Shown here: positions 6,897-13,549 of the stretch, piece by piece | How positions within the stretch are numbered: the first letter of the stretch is position 1 | Layout of the letters: each line of letters begins with the position of its first letter | Origin: Wukongarchaeum sp048886645 | Lineage (GTDB): Archaea > Asgardarchaeota > Wukongarchaeia > Wukongarchaeales > Wukongarchaeaceae | DNA: 14,561 nucleotides | NCBI GenBank assembly: GCA_048886645.1 | Contig: JBHLKN010000046.1 | Span: forward strand, 1 to 14,561 | Direction: 5' to 3' | Translations under genes and position numbers: made by a program | The notes under the pieces: model-generated | What the model saw: only the letters and a program-made list of their open reading frames with translations | Told to the model about the DNA's origin: nothing | Database searches by the model: none

Positions 6897-7847
6897 GTGG
6901 CTAGGGGTTCTGAATCAGAAAGATTAGATGGCACCTTTACTGGTAAAAAGGTCTGCCCTGAATGTGGTTCTGATAGTTTTATACAAGATGAAACAAGAGC
7001 AGAAGTATGTTGCGGTAATTGCGGATTAATTCTTGACGACAAAATAATGGACTTCGGGCCTGAATGGAGAGCTTTCAACTCGGAAGAACGGAATCGCAGA
7101 AGTAGAGTAGGTTCCCCGATGACTTTAACCGTACACGACAAAGGACTAAGTACAATGATCGGTTTCGAAGACAGAGACATCTTCGGCAAGAAACTTTCAG
7201 CAAGCAAAAGAGCACAAGCCTACAGGCTCAGAAAGTGGCAAATCAGAACAAGGGTTCACAGTTCAGTAGATAGAAACTTGGCCCATGCTATGGCAGAACT
7301 AGACAGAATATCAAGCCAACTAGGAATACCCAGAAGTGTAAAAGAAACCTCTGCTCTAATGTACAGAAAAGCCATAGACAGACGACTAATAAGGGGAAGA
7401 TCCATAGAAGCCATGATAGCAGCCACAGTTTATGCAGCTAGTAGGATCAGACATGTCCCCCGTACTTTGGACGAAGTAGCAGACCAATCAAGAGTCAATA
7501 GAAAAGAGCTAGGACGATGTTATCGGTTACTTATAAGAGAGCTTAATGTAAGTATCCCACCAGTAAACCCGATAGATTATTTGAGCAGGTTTGGCGCAGA
7601 GTTAAAGCTTTCTGGAGCCTGCCAAAAAAAAGCAGCGGAAATACTTGAAAAAGCGAAAGAAAAAGGATTAACGGCCGGAAAAGACCCAACAGGGCTTGCT
7701 GCCGCAGCGATCTATATAGCTGGTATACAAGAAGGAGAAAGGCGTACCCAACGAGAAATAGCTGAAACTGCCAGAGTAACGGAAGTTACCGTGAGAAATC
7801 GCTATAAAGAACTTGTAAGGCAGCTTGAGATCCATATCATTGTCTAA
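6897..7847 (+). CDS. tfb: Transcription initiation factor B (TFB, TFIIB homologue)
   Basis: The archaeal general transcription factor that binds the TBP-TATA complex and the BRE and recruits RNA polymerase. 316 residues, a typical full length. The N-terminal zinc ribbon has Cys20-x2-Cys23 and Cys39-x2-Cys42. The reader/linker region DFGPEWRAFNSEERNRRSR and VGSPMTLTVHDKGLSTMIG matches the family's B-reader and linker. Two cyclin-like repeats follow (about 125-215 and 220-316), and the second ends in the BRE-binding helix-turn-helix (QREIAETARVTEVTVRNRYK). The GTG at 6897 gives the normal N-terminus and sits eight bases after GAGG. Convergent with the MetAP-like gene. Confidence 0.97.
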   Translation: MARGSESERLDGTFTGKKVCPECGSDSFIQDETRAEVCCGNCGLILDDKIMDFGPEWRAFNSEERNRRSRVGSPMTLTVHDKGLSTMIGFEDRDIFGKKLSASKRAQAYRLRKWQIRTRVHSSVDRNLAHAMAELDRISSQLGIPRSVKETSALMYRKAIDRRLIRGRSIEAMIAATVYAASRIRHVPRTLDEVADQSRVNRKELGRCYRLLIRELNVSIPPVNPIDYLSRFGAELKLSGACQKKAAEILEKAKEKGLTAGKDPTGLAAAAIYIAGIQEGERRTQREIAETARVTEVTVRNRYKELVRQLEIHIIV

Positions 7848-7912
7848 CATGAAAAATAAGCTTTATCCTTCCTTTTTTTATTTTGCAGATTTTTGTTTTA
7901 TCTTGTTTTTTT
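7848..7912. terminator. Convergent T-rich termination region
   Basis: The 65 bases between TFB and the facing MetAP-like gene contain several plus-strand T tracts (CCTTTTTTATTTT near 7871 and TTGTTTTTTTTTAC near 7904). These are plausible for factor-light archaeal termination of TFB. Termination of the minus-strand gene is not obvious here. Confidence 0.5.
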
Positions 7913-8872
7913 TTACAATTCTCGAGTAGTTATTTCTGCTCCGTCTTTTGTTATTATTACTGTGTCTTCTGCTTGACTTACGACGGCTCCCTTATTTTCG
8001 ACGAGTGTATAGTATTTGTAGAGTGCTCCTTTTGATAGAAGTTCGCGCATGCCTATTTTTACAGTTGATGCAGGGAATTCTTTTAAAAGCCATCTTTCAC
8101 AAAATGGGAGGGTTTTGTAGTTTTTATTGATGTATCCCCGGAGGGTTTTTGATGATTTAAAACGCAAGGGTACTCTCATGGGTAGGAGGGTGTATATGTA
8201 GCATTTTGTTTTGTCTTCATGGCTTTTTCCGCTTCCTGTTGTTACGAATATGTCTAGACCGTAGGCTTCTCCTTCTTGCACGGTGTGTCCTATCGGGGTT
8301 TTTATGTTGGGGATGTGTTTTGATCCGTGTATTTCATATCTTTCTAAGGTATGTCCGGTTAGATCTCTTATGGGGCGGTATCCGTGTTTTTTGATTGTTT
8401 TTTCTACTATTTCGCCGATTTCGTTGGTTTTTGCGCCGGGTTTTAGGGCTTCAATAGCTGCGTTTAAAGCTTCTTCTGCGGCGTTAACTAAGGGTTCATG
8501 ATCGGGATTTAAACAGACGGTGAAGGCAGCGTCGGCTATGAAACCATCTATATGAACTCCGGTATCGATTTTAACTAAGTCTTTTTCCTGTATTGTTGTT
8601 TCATCGTCAGCGGTAGCGGTATAGTGGGCGGCTATATTGTTTATTGAAACGTTGCATGGAAAAGCATGGGAACCCCCTGCCTTTGTAACCATCTCTTCGA
8701 CTTTTTCGCAAATATCTAATACTTTAGCCCCTGGTACTATAAAGGGTAAAATTTTATCCTTTATTCCAGCCCTTATTTTTCCAGCTTCTCGGTATTTTTC
8801 AAATTTTTCTTCAGTTGTGAGCTCTTTTTCGTCTTCTTCTTTTGGGGAAATTAATTCTTCTTTTACTGCCAT
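7913..8872 (-). CDS. map: Type II methionine aminopeptidase family protein with Ebp1-like features
   Basis: MetAP2-fold protein; the family removes initiator methionine. 319 residues. Landmarks are the catalytic-type His83 (NNIAAHYT), metal ligands Asp103 and Asp114 (KIDTGVHIDGFIADAA), His174 (LTGHTLERYEIH) and Glu302 (SQAEDTVIIT). The remaining ligand, normally Glu in a YAIEPF-like context, is Asp207 in GEAYGLDIFVTTGSGKS. That context recalls the catalytically inactive eukaryotic relative Ebp1/PA2G4. A charged extension of about 24 residues precedes the usual start. The section after 220 (YTLLPMRVPLRFKSSKTLRG) also reads more like Ebp1 than like a short archaeal MetAP. It may be an active enzyme with a conservative ligand change or a ribosome-associated relative. 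The ATG at 8872 follows AGGATGA and a TATA-like box 26 bp upstream. Confidence 0.9.
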   Translation of the reverse strand: MAVKEELISPKEEDEKELTTEEKFEKYREAGKIRAGIKDKILPFIVPGAKVLDICEKVEEMVTKAGGSHAFPCNVSINNIAAHYTATADDETTIQEKDLVKIDTGVHIDGFIADAAFTVCLNPDHEPLVNAAEEALNAAIEALKPGAKTNEIGEIVEKTIKKHGYRPIRDLTGHTLERYEIHGSKHIPNIKTPIGHTVQEGEAYGLDIFVTTGSGKSHEDKTKCYIYTLLPMRVPLRFKSSKTLRGYINKNYKTLPFCERWLLKEFPASTVKIGMRELLSKGALYKYYTLVENKGAVVSQAEDTVIITKDGAEITTREL

Positions 8873-8894
8873 AATATTTTCATCCTATAAGAAA

Positions 8895-8902
8895 CTATAT
8901 AA
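8895..8902 (-). promoter_or_regulatory. TATA-like box for the MetAP-family gene
   Basis: TTATATAG on the minus strand, centred about 26 bp before the ATG at 8872, fits an archaeal promoter driving a nearly leaderless mRNA. AGGATGA lies between them and could instead act as a ribosome-binding site if initiation is slightly upstream. Confidence 0.45.
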
Positions 8903-8986
8903 TTTTTTATGTGTTATATTATGTAATGGTTTGCAAATTTGATTATGGTATTAAGTTTTCAGAATTTTTAACGTTTGAGTTTTTAG

Positions 8987-8998
8987 TTTTTAAATTTT
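8987..8998 (+). promoter_or_regulatory. TATA-like box for the helical-repeat gene
   Basis: TTTTTAAATTTT is centred about 25 bp before the TTG start at 9018, the spacing expected if the transcript is leaderless. No convincing Shine-Dalgarno site precedes that TTG. Confidence 0.4.
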
Positions 8999-9017
8999 AG
9001 GACTTAAGAGAATATTA

Positions 9018-10292
9018 TTGGCGGGATTTTCTTTGGGATTTGAGACGTTAAATATTGCTTTAAAAGGTATTTTGGAATATGATGAATTTGAAGATGATCC
9101 TGGTTTTAAAGCTTCAGAATACGAAGCAAGACTTCAAGAGTTAGAGGAGTCTGGGAGGGAAAATCCGATTTTAAAAGCTTTTCTTGAAGCTTCGCTTGAG
9201 ATGTTTTATGGCGATTCAAGCTTCATAAAAAATGACTTGGAGAAGTCATTAGAAAAGTTTCAGAACGCTTCAACGCTTTTTTCTCGTTTTATAAGGCATA
9301 AGGGAGAAGCGAATGAAATACTTGTAAAAGAAGCTTCTCGGCGACAGTTTTACTCGACGGGAAAGTTCAACGAAATAGAGGCAAGACTGGTTGAACATGA
9401 GGATTCAGAAAGGTGTTCAAATGAACTTTTAGAAGCTGTTAAAGCTTTTGAGGAGGAGGAAAAGATTGCAAAAGAGATTGGTAATATCACGGCTTGGAGT
9501 AATTCTAAGGTGAGAAAGAACGTTGCAAAAGCCCGTGCTTACGAGATACTTTCTAAAAACTTTTTAGGGAAGGAGGATCTTAACAAGGCTTTGAAAATGT
9601 TACTTCAAGCGATTAGAGCGTATAACCGGGGAGGTTTTTTGAGACCTGAGTTCAGGGAGAAGGGCGAAGACCTAAAAAGAGAGGTGCGGGAACTTATAAA
9701 ACTTAGGCTTAAAACGTTCATAAAAAGTAAGGCGGAAAAATATTGGATGGAAGGCATAAAAGCCCAAGATGAAGGACATTTTGAAGAGGCTGTTGAAAAG
9801 TTTAAAACCGCGAGAAAAGTACATGTAAGGCTTTTAGAAATTGCTACGGAGAAGGAGAGGGAACTCATGACAGTCGACGGACTCCTCTACGCTGCATGCG
9901 AGAAGGAAGCATTAGCATACTATTATATGCGAAGCCTCCAAGATCCAAATACTGCAAGTATCCCCTTCAAAGAAGCAGCCCAAATAATAGACGAAGCACA
10001 AAACATATCTAAAAAAACAGGAGTCGAAAAGATTATTGAATACTTTGAAGCTCAAAAAGAATTCTATTTTGGCATGAGTGTTCATTGCAAAGGTTTAGGA
10101 GAATTCGACGGCAAAAACTATAAAATCGCAGAACAACTCTTTGCTATTGCAGAAGAAAACTTTAGAGGAGCGGAAGAAACAGCAAAAAAAATCGGTAATG
10201 AAACCCTCGTAAAAATAGCGAATAGCATGATGATGGAAACCCAAGGATACAGAGTGATAAGCGTTACAATGGCCAAAACCATAATAGAATAA
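9018..10292 (+). CDS. Helical TPR-like repeat protein of unknown function
   Basis: 424 residues, almost all predicted helix, rich in Glu, Lys and Ala, with no signal peptide or membrane segment. Repeated blocks read like TPR helices: AYEILSKNFLGKEDLNKALKM (174-194), AEKYWMEGIKAQDEGHFEEA (about 240-260), and AEQLFAIAEENFRGAEETAK near the end. The family is not one I can name. A cytosolic scaffold or protein-interaction role is inference. The TTG start is the only early candidate and may be leaderless. The next gene begins 38 bases downstream on the same strand, so the two are probably co-transcribed. Composition changes sharply near 9865: before it third bases are G/T-rich, after it A/C-rich, and beyond about 9900 every glutamate codon is GAA. 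Confidence 0.8.
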   Translation: MAGFSLGFETLNIALKGILEYDEFEDDPGFKASEYEARLQELEESGRENPILKAFLEASLEMFYGDSSFIKNDLEKSLEKFQNASTLFSRFIRHKGEANEILVKEASRRQFYSTGKFNEIEARLVEHEDSERCSNELLEAVKAFEEEEKIAKEIGNITAWSNSKVRKNVAKARAYEILSKNFLGKEDLNKALKMLLQAIRAYNRGGFLRPEFREKGEDLKREVRELIKLRLKTFIKSKAEKYWMEGIKAQDEGHFEEAVEKFKTARKVHVRLLEIATEKERELMTVDGLLYAACEKEALAYYYMRSLQDPNTASIPFKEAAQIIDEAQNISKKTGVEKIIEYFEAQKEFYFGMSVHCKGLGEFDGKNYKIAEQLFAIAEENFRGAEETAKKIGNETLVKIANSMMMETQGYRVISVTMAKTIIE

Positions 10293-10330
10293 AATAAGAT
10301 GAAAGTAGAAAAACTAACTAAGTTTTACTT

Positions 10331-10663
10331 ATGAAATTTCATAATATATGGGGTGAAAAATTGCCAGAAGAAAAAAGCAAATGGAAAATTTGTGAAGATT
10401 GTTCCGAGATACTTGGAAAACCTATTGAAATGAAATTTGTTATCGCAAAACTTAAAGTAGATCCTGCGCCTGAAGACATTTTCAGCGGCTGGTTTTGCCC
10501 TGAATGCGCACAATTTCATCCAGTTCGTATGACGAAATCCGTAGAGATAGAAGTTGATAAAGAACACATAGTAGAAGTATCGACGAGCGCAGTAATCTTT
10601 TTACCAGCAGACGAGTGGGTTCTTGAAGACAAAACCGAAGAAGCAAAAAAAGCCCTAAAATAA
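10331..10663 (+). CDS. Small zinc-binding protein of unknown function
   Basis: 110 residues with two Cys-x2-Cys pairs, Cys21/Cys24 (KICEDCSEILG) and Cys56/Cys59 (WFCPECAQFHPVR), separated by a 31-residue segment. A mainly beta C-terminal half (VEIEVDKEHIVEVSTSAVIF) and an acidic-basic helical tail follow. The pattern is a split zinc ribbon, but I recognise no named family. ATG start, no clear Shine-Dalgarno site. It lies 38 bases after the helical-repeat gene and probably depends on its promoter. It converges on the next gene, with eight bases between the stops. Confidence 0.75.
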   Translation: MKFHNIWGEKLPEEKSKWKICEDCSEILGKPIEMKFVIAKLKVDPAPEDIFSGWFCPECAQFHPVRMTKSVEIEVDKEHIVEVSTSAVIFLPADEWVLEDKTEEAKKALK

Positions 10664-10671
10664 ACAAACCG

Positions 10672-11001
10672 TTATTTTTTCTCTCCCTTTTTCTCTAAAA
10701 GATCGTGAAGAATTACTATTGCTTCCCCTAAACTTATACCCAACGTTAGAGCTAGTTCTTCTGGAGAAATTTCAGGATTTTCCGGGAGAATATGCTCCTC
10801 AACATAGGATAAATAATTAGGAAACATAATAATTCTATTCACGGTTTCGCGTAAAATTTCCCAAAGTTCTTCTTTTGAAATATTTTTAAGAAACTGATTG
10901 TTCGCCGCTATTTTTGAGCTAGGCTCGGTTTTTAGATCCTCGGATTTTTTCTTTTCACCTTTTTTAATAAAAGAGTCAAGGGCGATAAAAAACACCACCA
11001 A
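10672..11001 (-). CDS. Small protein with a helix-turn-helix-like C-terminus, uncertain start
   Basis: 109 residues if read from TTG at 11001. The N-terminal third is lysine-rich and low-complexity. From about residue 42 (ISKEELWEILRETVNRIIMF) it is helical, and ISPEELALTLGISLGEAIVILHDLLEKKG looks like a small winged-helix or helix-turn-helix unit. I cannot name the family; DNA or protein binding is a guess. Start choice is open. A TATA-like stretch near 11025-11034 would place transcription near 11003, so TTG could be leaderless. However, GGTGGTG (10999-10993) followed six bases later by ATC at 10986 would give a natural-looking MALDSFIKKGEKKK N-terminus with a non-standard start. Confidence 0.65.
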   Translation of the reverse strand: MVVFFIALDSFIKKGEKKKSEDLKTEPSSKIAANNQFLKNISKEELWEILRETVNRIIMFPNYLSYVEEHILPENPEISPEELALTLGISLGEAIVILHDLLEKKGEKK

Positions 11002-11110
11002 AAATTGATAAACTATTACTATTACTTATAAAATAAAATCAAACCGTTATTTTAAAACTTTAACAAACATCGGTTTTTACTTTTTTTGGATTTTTAAGGA
11101 GCTAAATAGG

Positions 11111-11593
11111 ATGGGGTTTTGGAAAGAAGTTTCTGGAACTACAATAATAATTTTAACCTCTTCGTTCCTTTTTACTATAGCAATAACCACTATTCTTCAG
11201 ATACATCTCAGGGATTTAATAAACTATGCAGAAGTCTGGACTGGAGGAAATACTGTAGATACCGATGAACTTTTTGGATCTAGCACTTTTCTTTTAGCTG
11301 CCCCCTTTGCTGTGGAAGAAGAATTTGGCACAAAGATGCTTATAATAGGGTTTTTCTCATGGATTTTAGGCTGTTTAGTTGGAGGAAAAATTACAACAAA
11401 CAACTCTACAACCGCGGCAGTAAGCGCAGGAATTTCTATCCTATTTACAACCCTCCTCCTTGGATACATAGCCTTTGGAACCTCCTTCAAACTCCTCTCA
11501 GTCGCATTAAAGTGTTATGGAGATGGAGGGGCAGTATTTACAACAGTTGTAGCAGGAATAGCTGGAGGATACTATGGAAGAGAAAAATCCTAA
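11111..11593 (+). CDS. Four-helix integral membrane protein of unknown function
   Basis: 160 residues. Hydrophobic segments lie at about 10-29, 75-93, 102-122 and 139-156. The loop between the first two carries a short acidic stretch (VDTDELFG) and EEEFG. Glycine-rich small-residue motifs (GCLVGG, VAGIAGG) occur in helices 2 and 4. No transporter or enzyme motif is recognisable. The ATG is preceded by AAGGAG (11096-11101) with a nine-base spacer, a strong ribosome-binding site. A TTTTAAAA box near 11050-11057 may be its promoter. Divergent from the small minus-strand gene, and convergent with the NifS-fold gene 24 bases away. Confidence 0.8.
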   Translation: MGFWKEVSGTTIIILTSSFLFTIAITTILQIHLRDLINYAEVWTGGNTVDTDELFGSSTFLLAAPFAVEEEFGTKMLIIGFFSWILGCLVGGKITTNNSTTAAVSAGISILFTTLLLGYIAFGTSFKLLSVALKCYGDGGAVFTTVVAGIAGGYYGREKS

Positions 11594-11617
11594 AAAACAG
11601 TTCTATAAAGGCTTAAC

Positions 11618-12838
11618 CTAGTTTTTAGATAATTCTTCTATCATCATTTTTATTGTTGAAACAAGTTTTTCTATGTCATCTAAATTGTTATAGCAGTGTA
11701 ATGAGGCTTGAACGATTCCCTCCTCTCTTTCTTTTTTCCCTAAAGATTCTACAAGAAGGTGAGAGCACATTTTTCCACTTCTCACGCCAATATTTGCAAA
11801 TTCGTCCAAAAATAGGGCGATATCGTGGGGGTTAAATCTTTCCACGTTAAAACCTACAATTCCTATTCTTTTTTCCACGTCTTTAGAACCATAAATTTTA
11901 ACTTTTTCAATCTTTGAAAGATCATCCAGCAGCCTTTTAGTTAAGGATTTTTCATAATCTCTAATGGTTTCTAATCCGAGTTCTTTTATGATCTCTAAGG
12001 CCTTATTCAAGCCAACAATACCGCCAACGTTTAAGACTCCTCCCTCAAATCGTTCTGGTGTTTCCACAAATTCACAACCGGTAGGGGTGACTTTGCTAAC
12101 AGTACCGCTTCCTACAAAAAGTGGTTCAAGATCTTTTAATACTTCTTGGTTTGCGTAAAGTATTCCTGTGCCTTGGGGGGCAAAAAGGCCAACATTACCT
12201 GCAAAAACCAGAAAATCACATTGAAGATCGTGAACGTTTAAAGGTATATGACCTGTTGCCCGTGTAACGTCGATGAAAATTAGGGCTTCAACTTCTTTTG
12301 CTAATTTAATCAACTTATTTAGAGGAGTAATATGACCGTGAACCATGGGAGTAAGGGTGATTACTAAAACTTTACAGTCACCACCAGTTATTATTTCAGT
12401 AGCAGTTTCTTCATCAAGTAAACCTTCAGGGGTTAACCCTAAAAATGAAAGCATCACCCTCCTTTTATTAGCTGCCCTCATCCAAGGTAGAAGGGATGAG
12501 TGATGGGCTAACTTTGTGGTCACTATTTTACAGTTTTCTTTTAAGGGGAGACCATAGGCAACCATGGAGGTGGCAGACGCTGTGTTTTGGGTGAAAATTA
12601 TCTCTTTTGGATCTTCTGCATTTAGAAAATCAGCAACGGTAGCCCTAGCATTTTTCACTTCTTGGGAAGCTTTAACAGTTATTTTGTGAAGTCCCCGATT
12701 AGAAACCCCACCACACTGCTCATAGAACTCATTAACAGCTAAAAGAACACGCTTAGGAACAAGGCTATTGGAAGCAGAATCAAGGTATGAAAAAGTTTCA
12801 AGGAGAGGGAACTCTTTCCGAAACGCTTCTAAACGCAA
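11618..12838 (-). CDS. Class V aminotransferase / cysteine desulfurase-fold protein lacking the PLP lysine
   Basis: 406 residues, full length for the NifS/SufS family, which uses PLP to take sulfur from cysteine. Family features kept are YLDSASNS near the N-terminus, His112/His113 (TKLAHHSSLLPW), Asp190 (IFIDVTRATGHIPLNV), RFEGGVLNVGGI (263-274), and the cysteine loop GVRSGKMCSH with Arg353 and Cys358. The segment that normally reads F-T-G-H-K-G-L-L-G-P-Q-G-T-G is here FAGNVGLFAPQGTG (212-225). The Schiff-base lysine is Val216 and its neighbouring His is Asn215. The Gln that normally contacts PLP after Asp190 is Arg193. Normal desulfurase chemistry is therefore unlikely. TTG start, six bases after GGTGGG. 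It lies 38 bases downstream of the eL22-like gene and is probably co-transcribed with it. Confidence 0.88.
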   Translation of the reverse strand: MRLEAFRKEFPLLETFSYLDSASNSLVPKRVLLAVNEFYEQCGGVSNRGLHKITVKASQEVKNARATVADFLNAEDPKEIIFTQNTASATSMVAYGLPLKENCKIVTTKLAHHSSLLPWMRAANKRRVMLSFLGLTPEGLLDEETATEIITGGDCKVLVITLTPMVHGHITPLNKLIKLAKEVEALIFIDVTRATGHIPLNVHDLQCDFLVFAGNVGLFAPQGTGILYANQEVLKDLEPLFVGSGTVSKVTPTGCEFVETPERFEGGVLNVGGIVGLNKALEIIKELGLETIRDYEKSLTKRLLDDLSKIEKVKIYGSKDVEKRIGIVGFNVERFNPHDIALFLDEFANIGVRSGKMCSHLLVESLGKKEREEGIVQASLHCYNNLDDIEKLVSTIKMMIEELSKN

Positions 12839-12876
12839 AAAAACCCACCAAAAAACAAAAAATGGTAGAAAATATC

Positions 12877-13395
12877 TTATCCTTCTAACTCCTCTTCTTC
12901 CATCATTTCTTCTTCTTCTTCTAACTCCTCTTCTTCCATCATTTCTTCTTCTTCTTCTAACTCCTCTTCTTCCATCATTTCTTCTTCTTCTTCTAACTCC
13001 TCTTCTTCCATCATTTCTTCTATTTCTTCTTCAAGTGCTTCTTCTTCTATTATTTCTCCCTCTTCTGATGGTATTAAGAGTTCTTTTTCCTCTTTTTCTT
13101 CAATCCTTTCTTCTTCGAGTTCAACTTCAAATGGGCGGTATAAAATACGATAAAAGGGTTTTCCAAGGGAAACTATTTTACATTCATGTTTTAAACCGCT
13201 TCTGTGGAAATATTTTCTGGCAAAAAATCTTATCAATCGTTTTGAAAAAAACTCTTCCTCAGCAGACCTGAAAGTGATATTTGACCCAGCTATAGAAACT
13301 TCTGCAATTCCTTGAAACTTTTCTTTAAGGAAAGAAAAAAACTCGTCTCGATTATTGCCTGGTAACTCTTCAACCTGTAAAGAATATTCAGTCAC
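12877..13395 (-). CDS. rpl22e: eL22-like ribosomal protein with long repetitive acidic tail
   Basis: 172 residues. Residues 1-90 match the eL22 pattern known from eukaryotic 60S subunits: DEFFSFLKEKF, then SNITFRSAEEEFFSKRLIRF, ARKYFHRSGLKHECKIV and FYRILYR. The corresponding human blocks are SKITVTSEVPFSKRYLKYL, KKYLKKNNLRDWLRVV and YELRYF. As in eukaryotic eL22, the fold is followed by an acidic tail, here extended to about 80 residues of Glu/Leu/Met in a 12-residue repeat. Archaeal eL22 is unusual; as I recall it has been reported in Asgard archaea. The GTG at 13395 follows AGGAG by ten bases. It is the first gene of a likely two-gene unit with the NifS-fold gene. The match is by eye, so a convergent basic RNA-binding protein remains possible. 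Confidence 0.65.
   Translation of the reverse strand: MTEYSLQVEELPGNNRDEFFSFLKEKFQGIAEVSIAGSNITFRSAEEEFFSKRLIRFFARKYFHRSGLKHECKIVSLGKPFYRILYRPFEVELEEERIEEKEEKELLIPSEEGEIIEEEALEEEIEEMMEEEELEEEEEMMEEEELEEEEEMMEEEELEEEEEMMEEEELEG
12886..13022. repeat. 36-bp tandem repeat encoding the acidic tail
   Basis: Three complete 36-bp units (12886-12921, 12922-12957, 12958-12993) and a fourth partial unit lie inside the 3' end of the eL22-like gene. Each encodes a 12-residue MMEEEELEEEEE repeat on the minus strand. The units are identical at DNA level, indicating recent expansion. The period keeps the reading frame. Confidence 0.95.
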
Positions 13396-13454
13396 TTTAC
13401 CACAACTCCTTTGAAAACCTCAAAAAATTAAAACCCATTAAAGGAAATCAACCC

Positions 13455-13484
13455 ATTGCACAATTTAACAAAACGTGGTGCAAT
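13455..13484. repeat. 7-bp inverted repeat upstream of the eL22-like gene
   Basis: ATTGCAC (13455-13461) and GTGCAAT (13478-13484) are perfect inverted arms separated by 16 bases. The position, 60-90 bp upstream of the GTG start, would suit an operator, though arms this short may arise by chance. Confidence 0.4.
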
Positions 13485-13489
13485 TTTAG

Positions 13490-13508
13490 GATTATAACTT
13501 TTATAATC
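13490..13508. promoter_or_regulatory. Perfect 8-bp palindrome, TATA-like, between eL22-like gene and tnpB
   Basis: GATTATAA, CTT, TTATAATC. The arms are perfect and AT-rich, so the site could be a symmetrical TATA-like element serving either direction or a regulator's binding site. The rest of 13396-13549 is AT-rich with no gene seen. Confidence 0.4.
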
Positions 13509-13549
13509 ACACCATAAATTAAAATTTTTGTATTTTATCTTAGAGGGAA

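Noticed and set aside
6812..7207. 131-codon minus-strand frame opposite TFB
   Set aside because: It lies antisense to the conserved zinc ribbon and linker of TFB and has no recognisable features.
12768..13271. Leucine/proline-rich plus-strand reading frame
   Set aside because: It is the antisense of the CT-rich repeat encoding the acidic tail; the repetitive LLLTPLLPSF reading is an artefact, and the minus-strand eL22-like frame explains the region.
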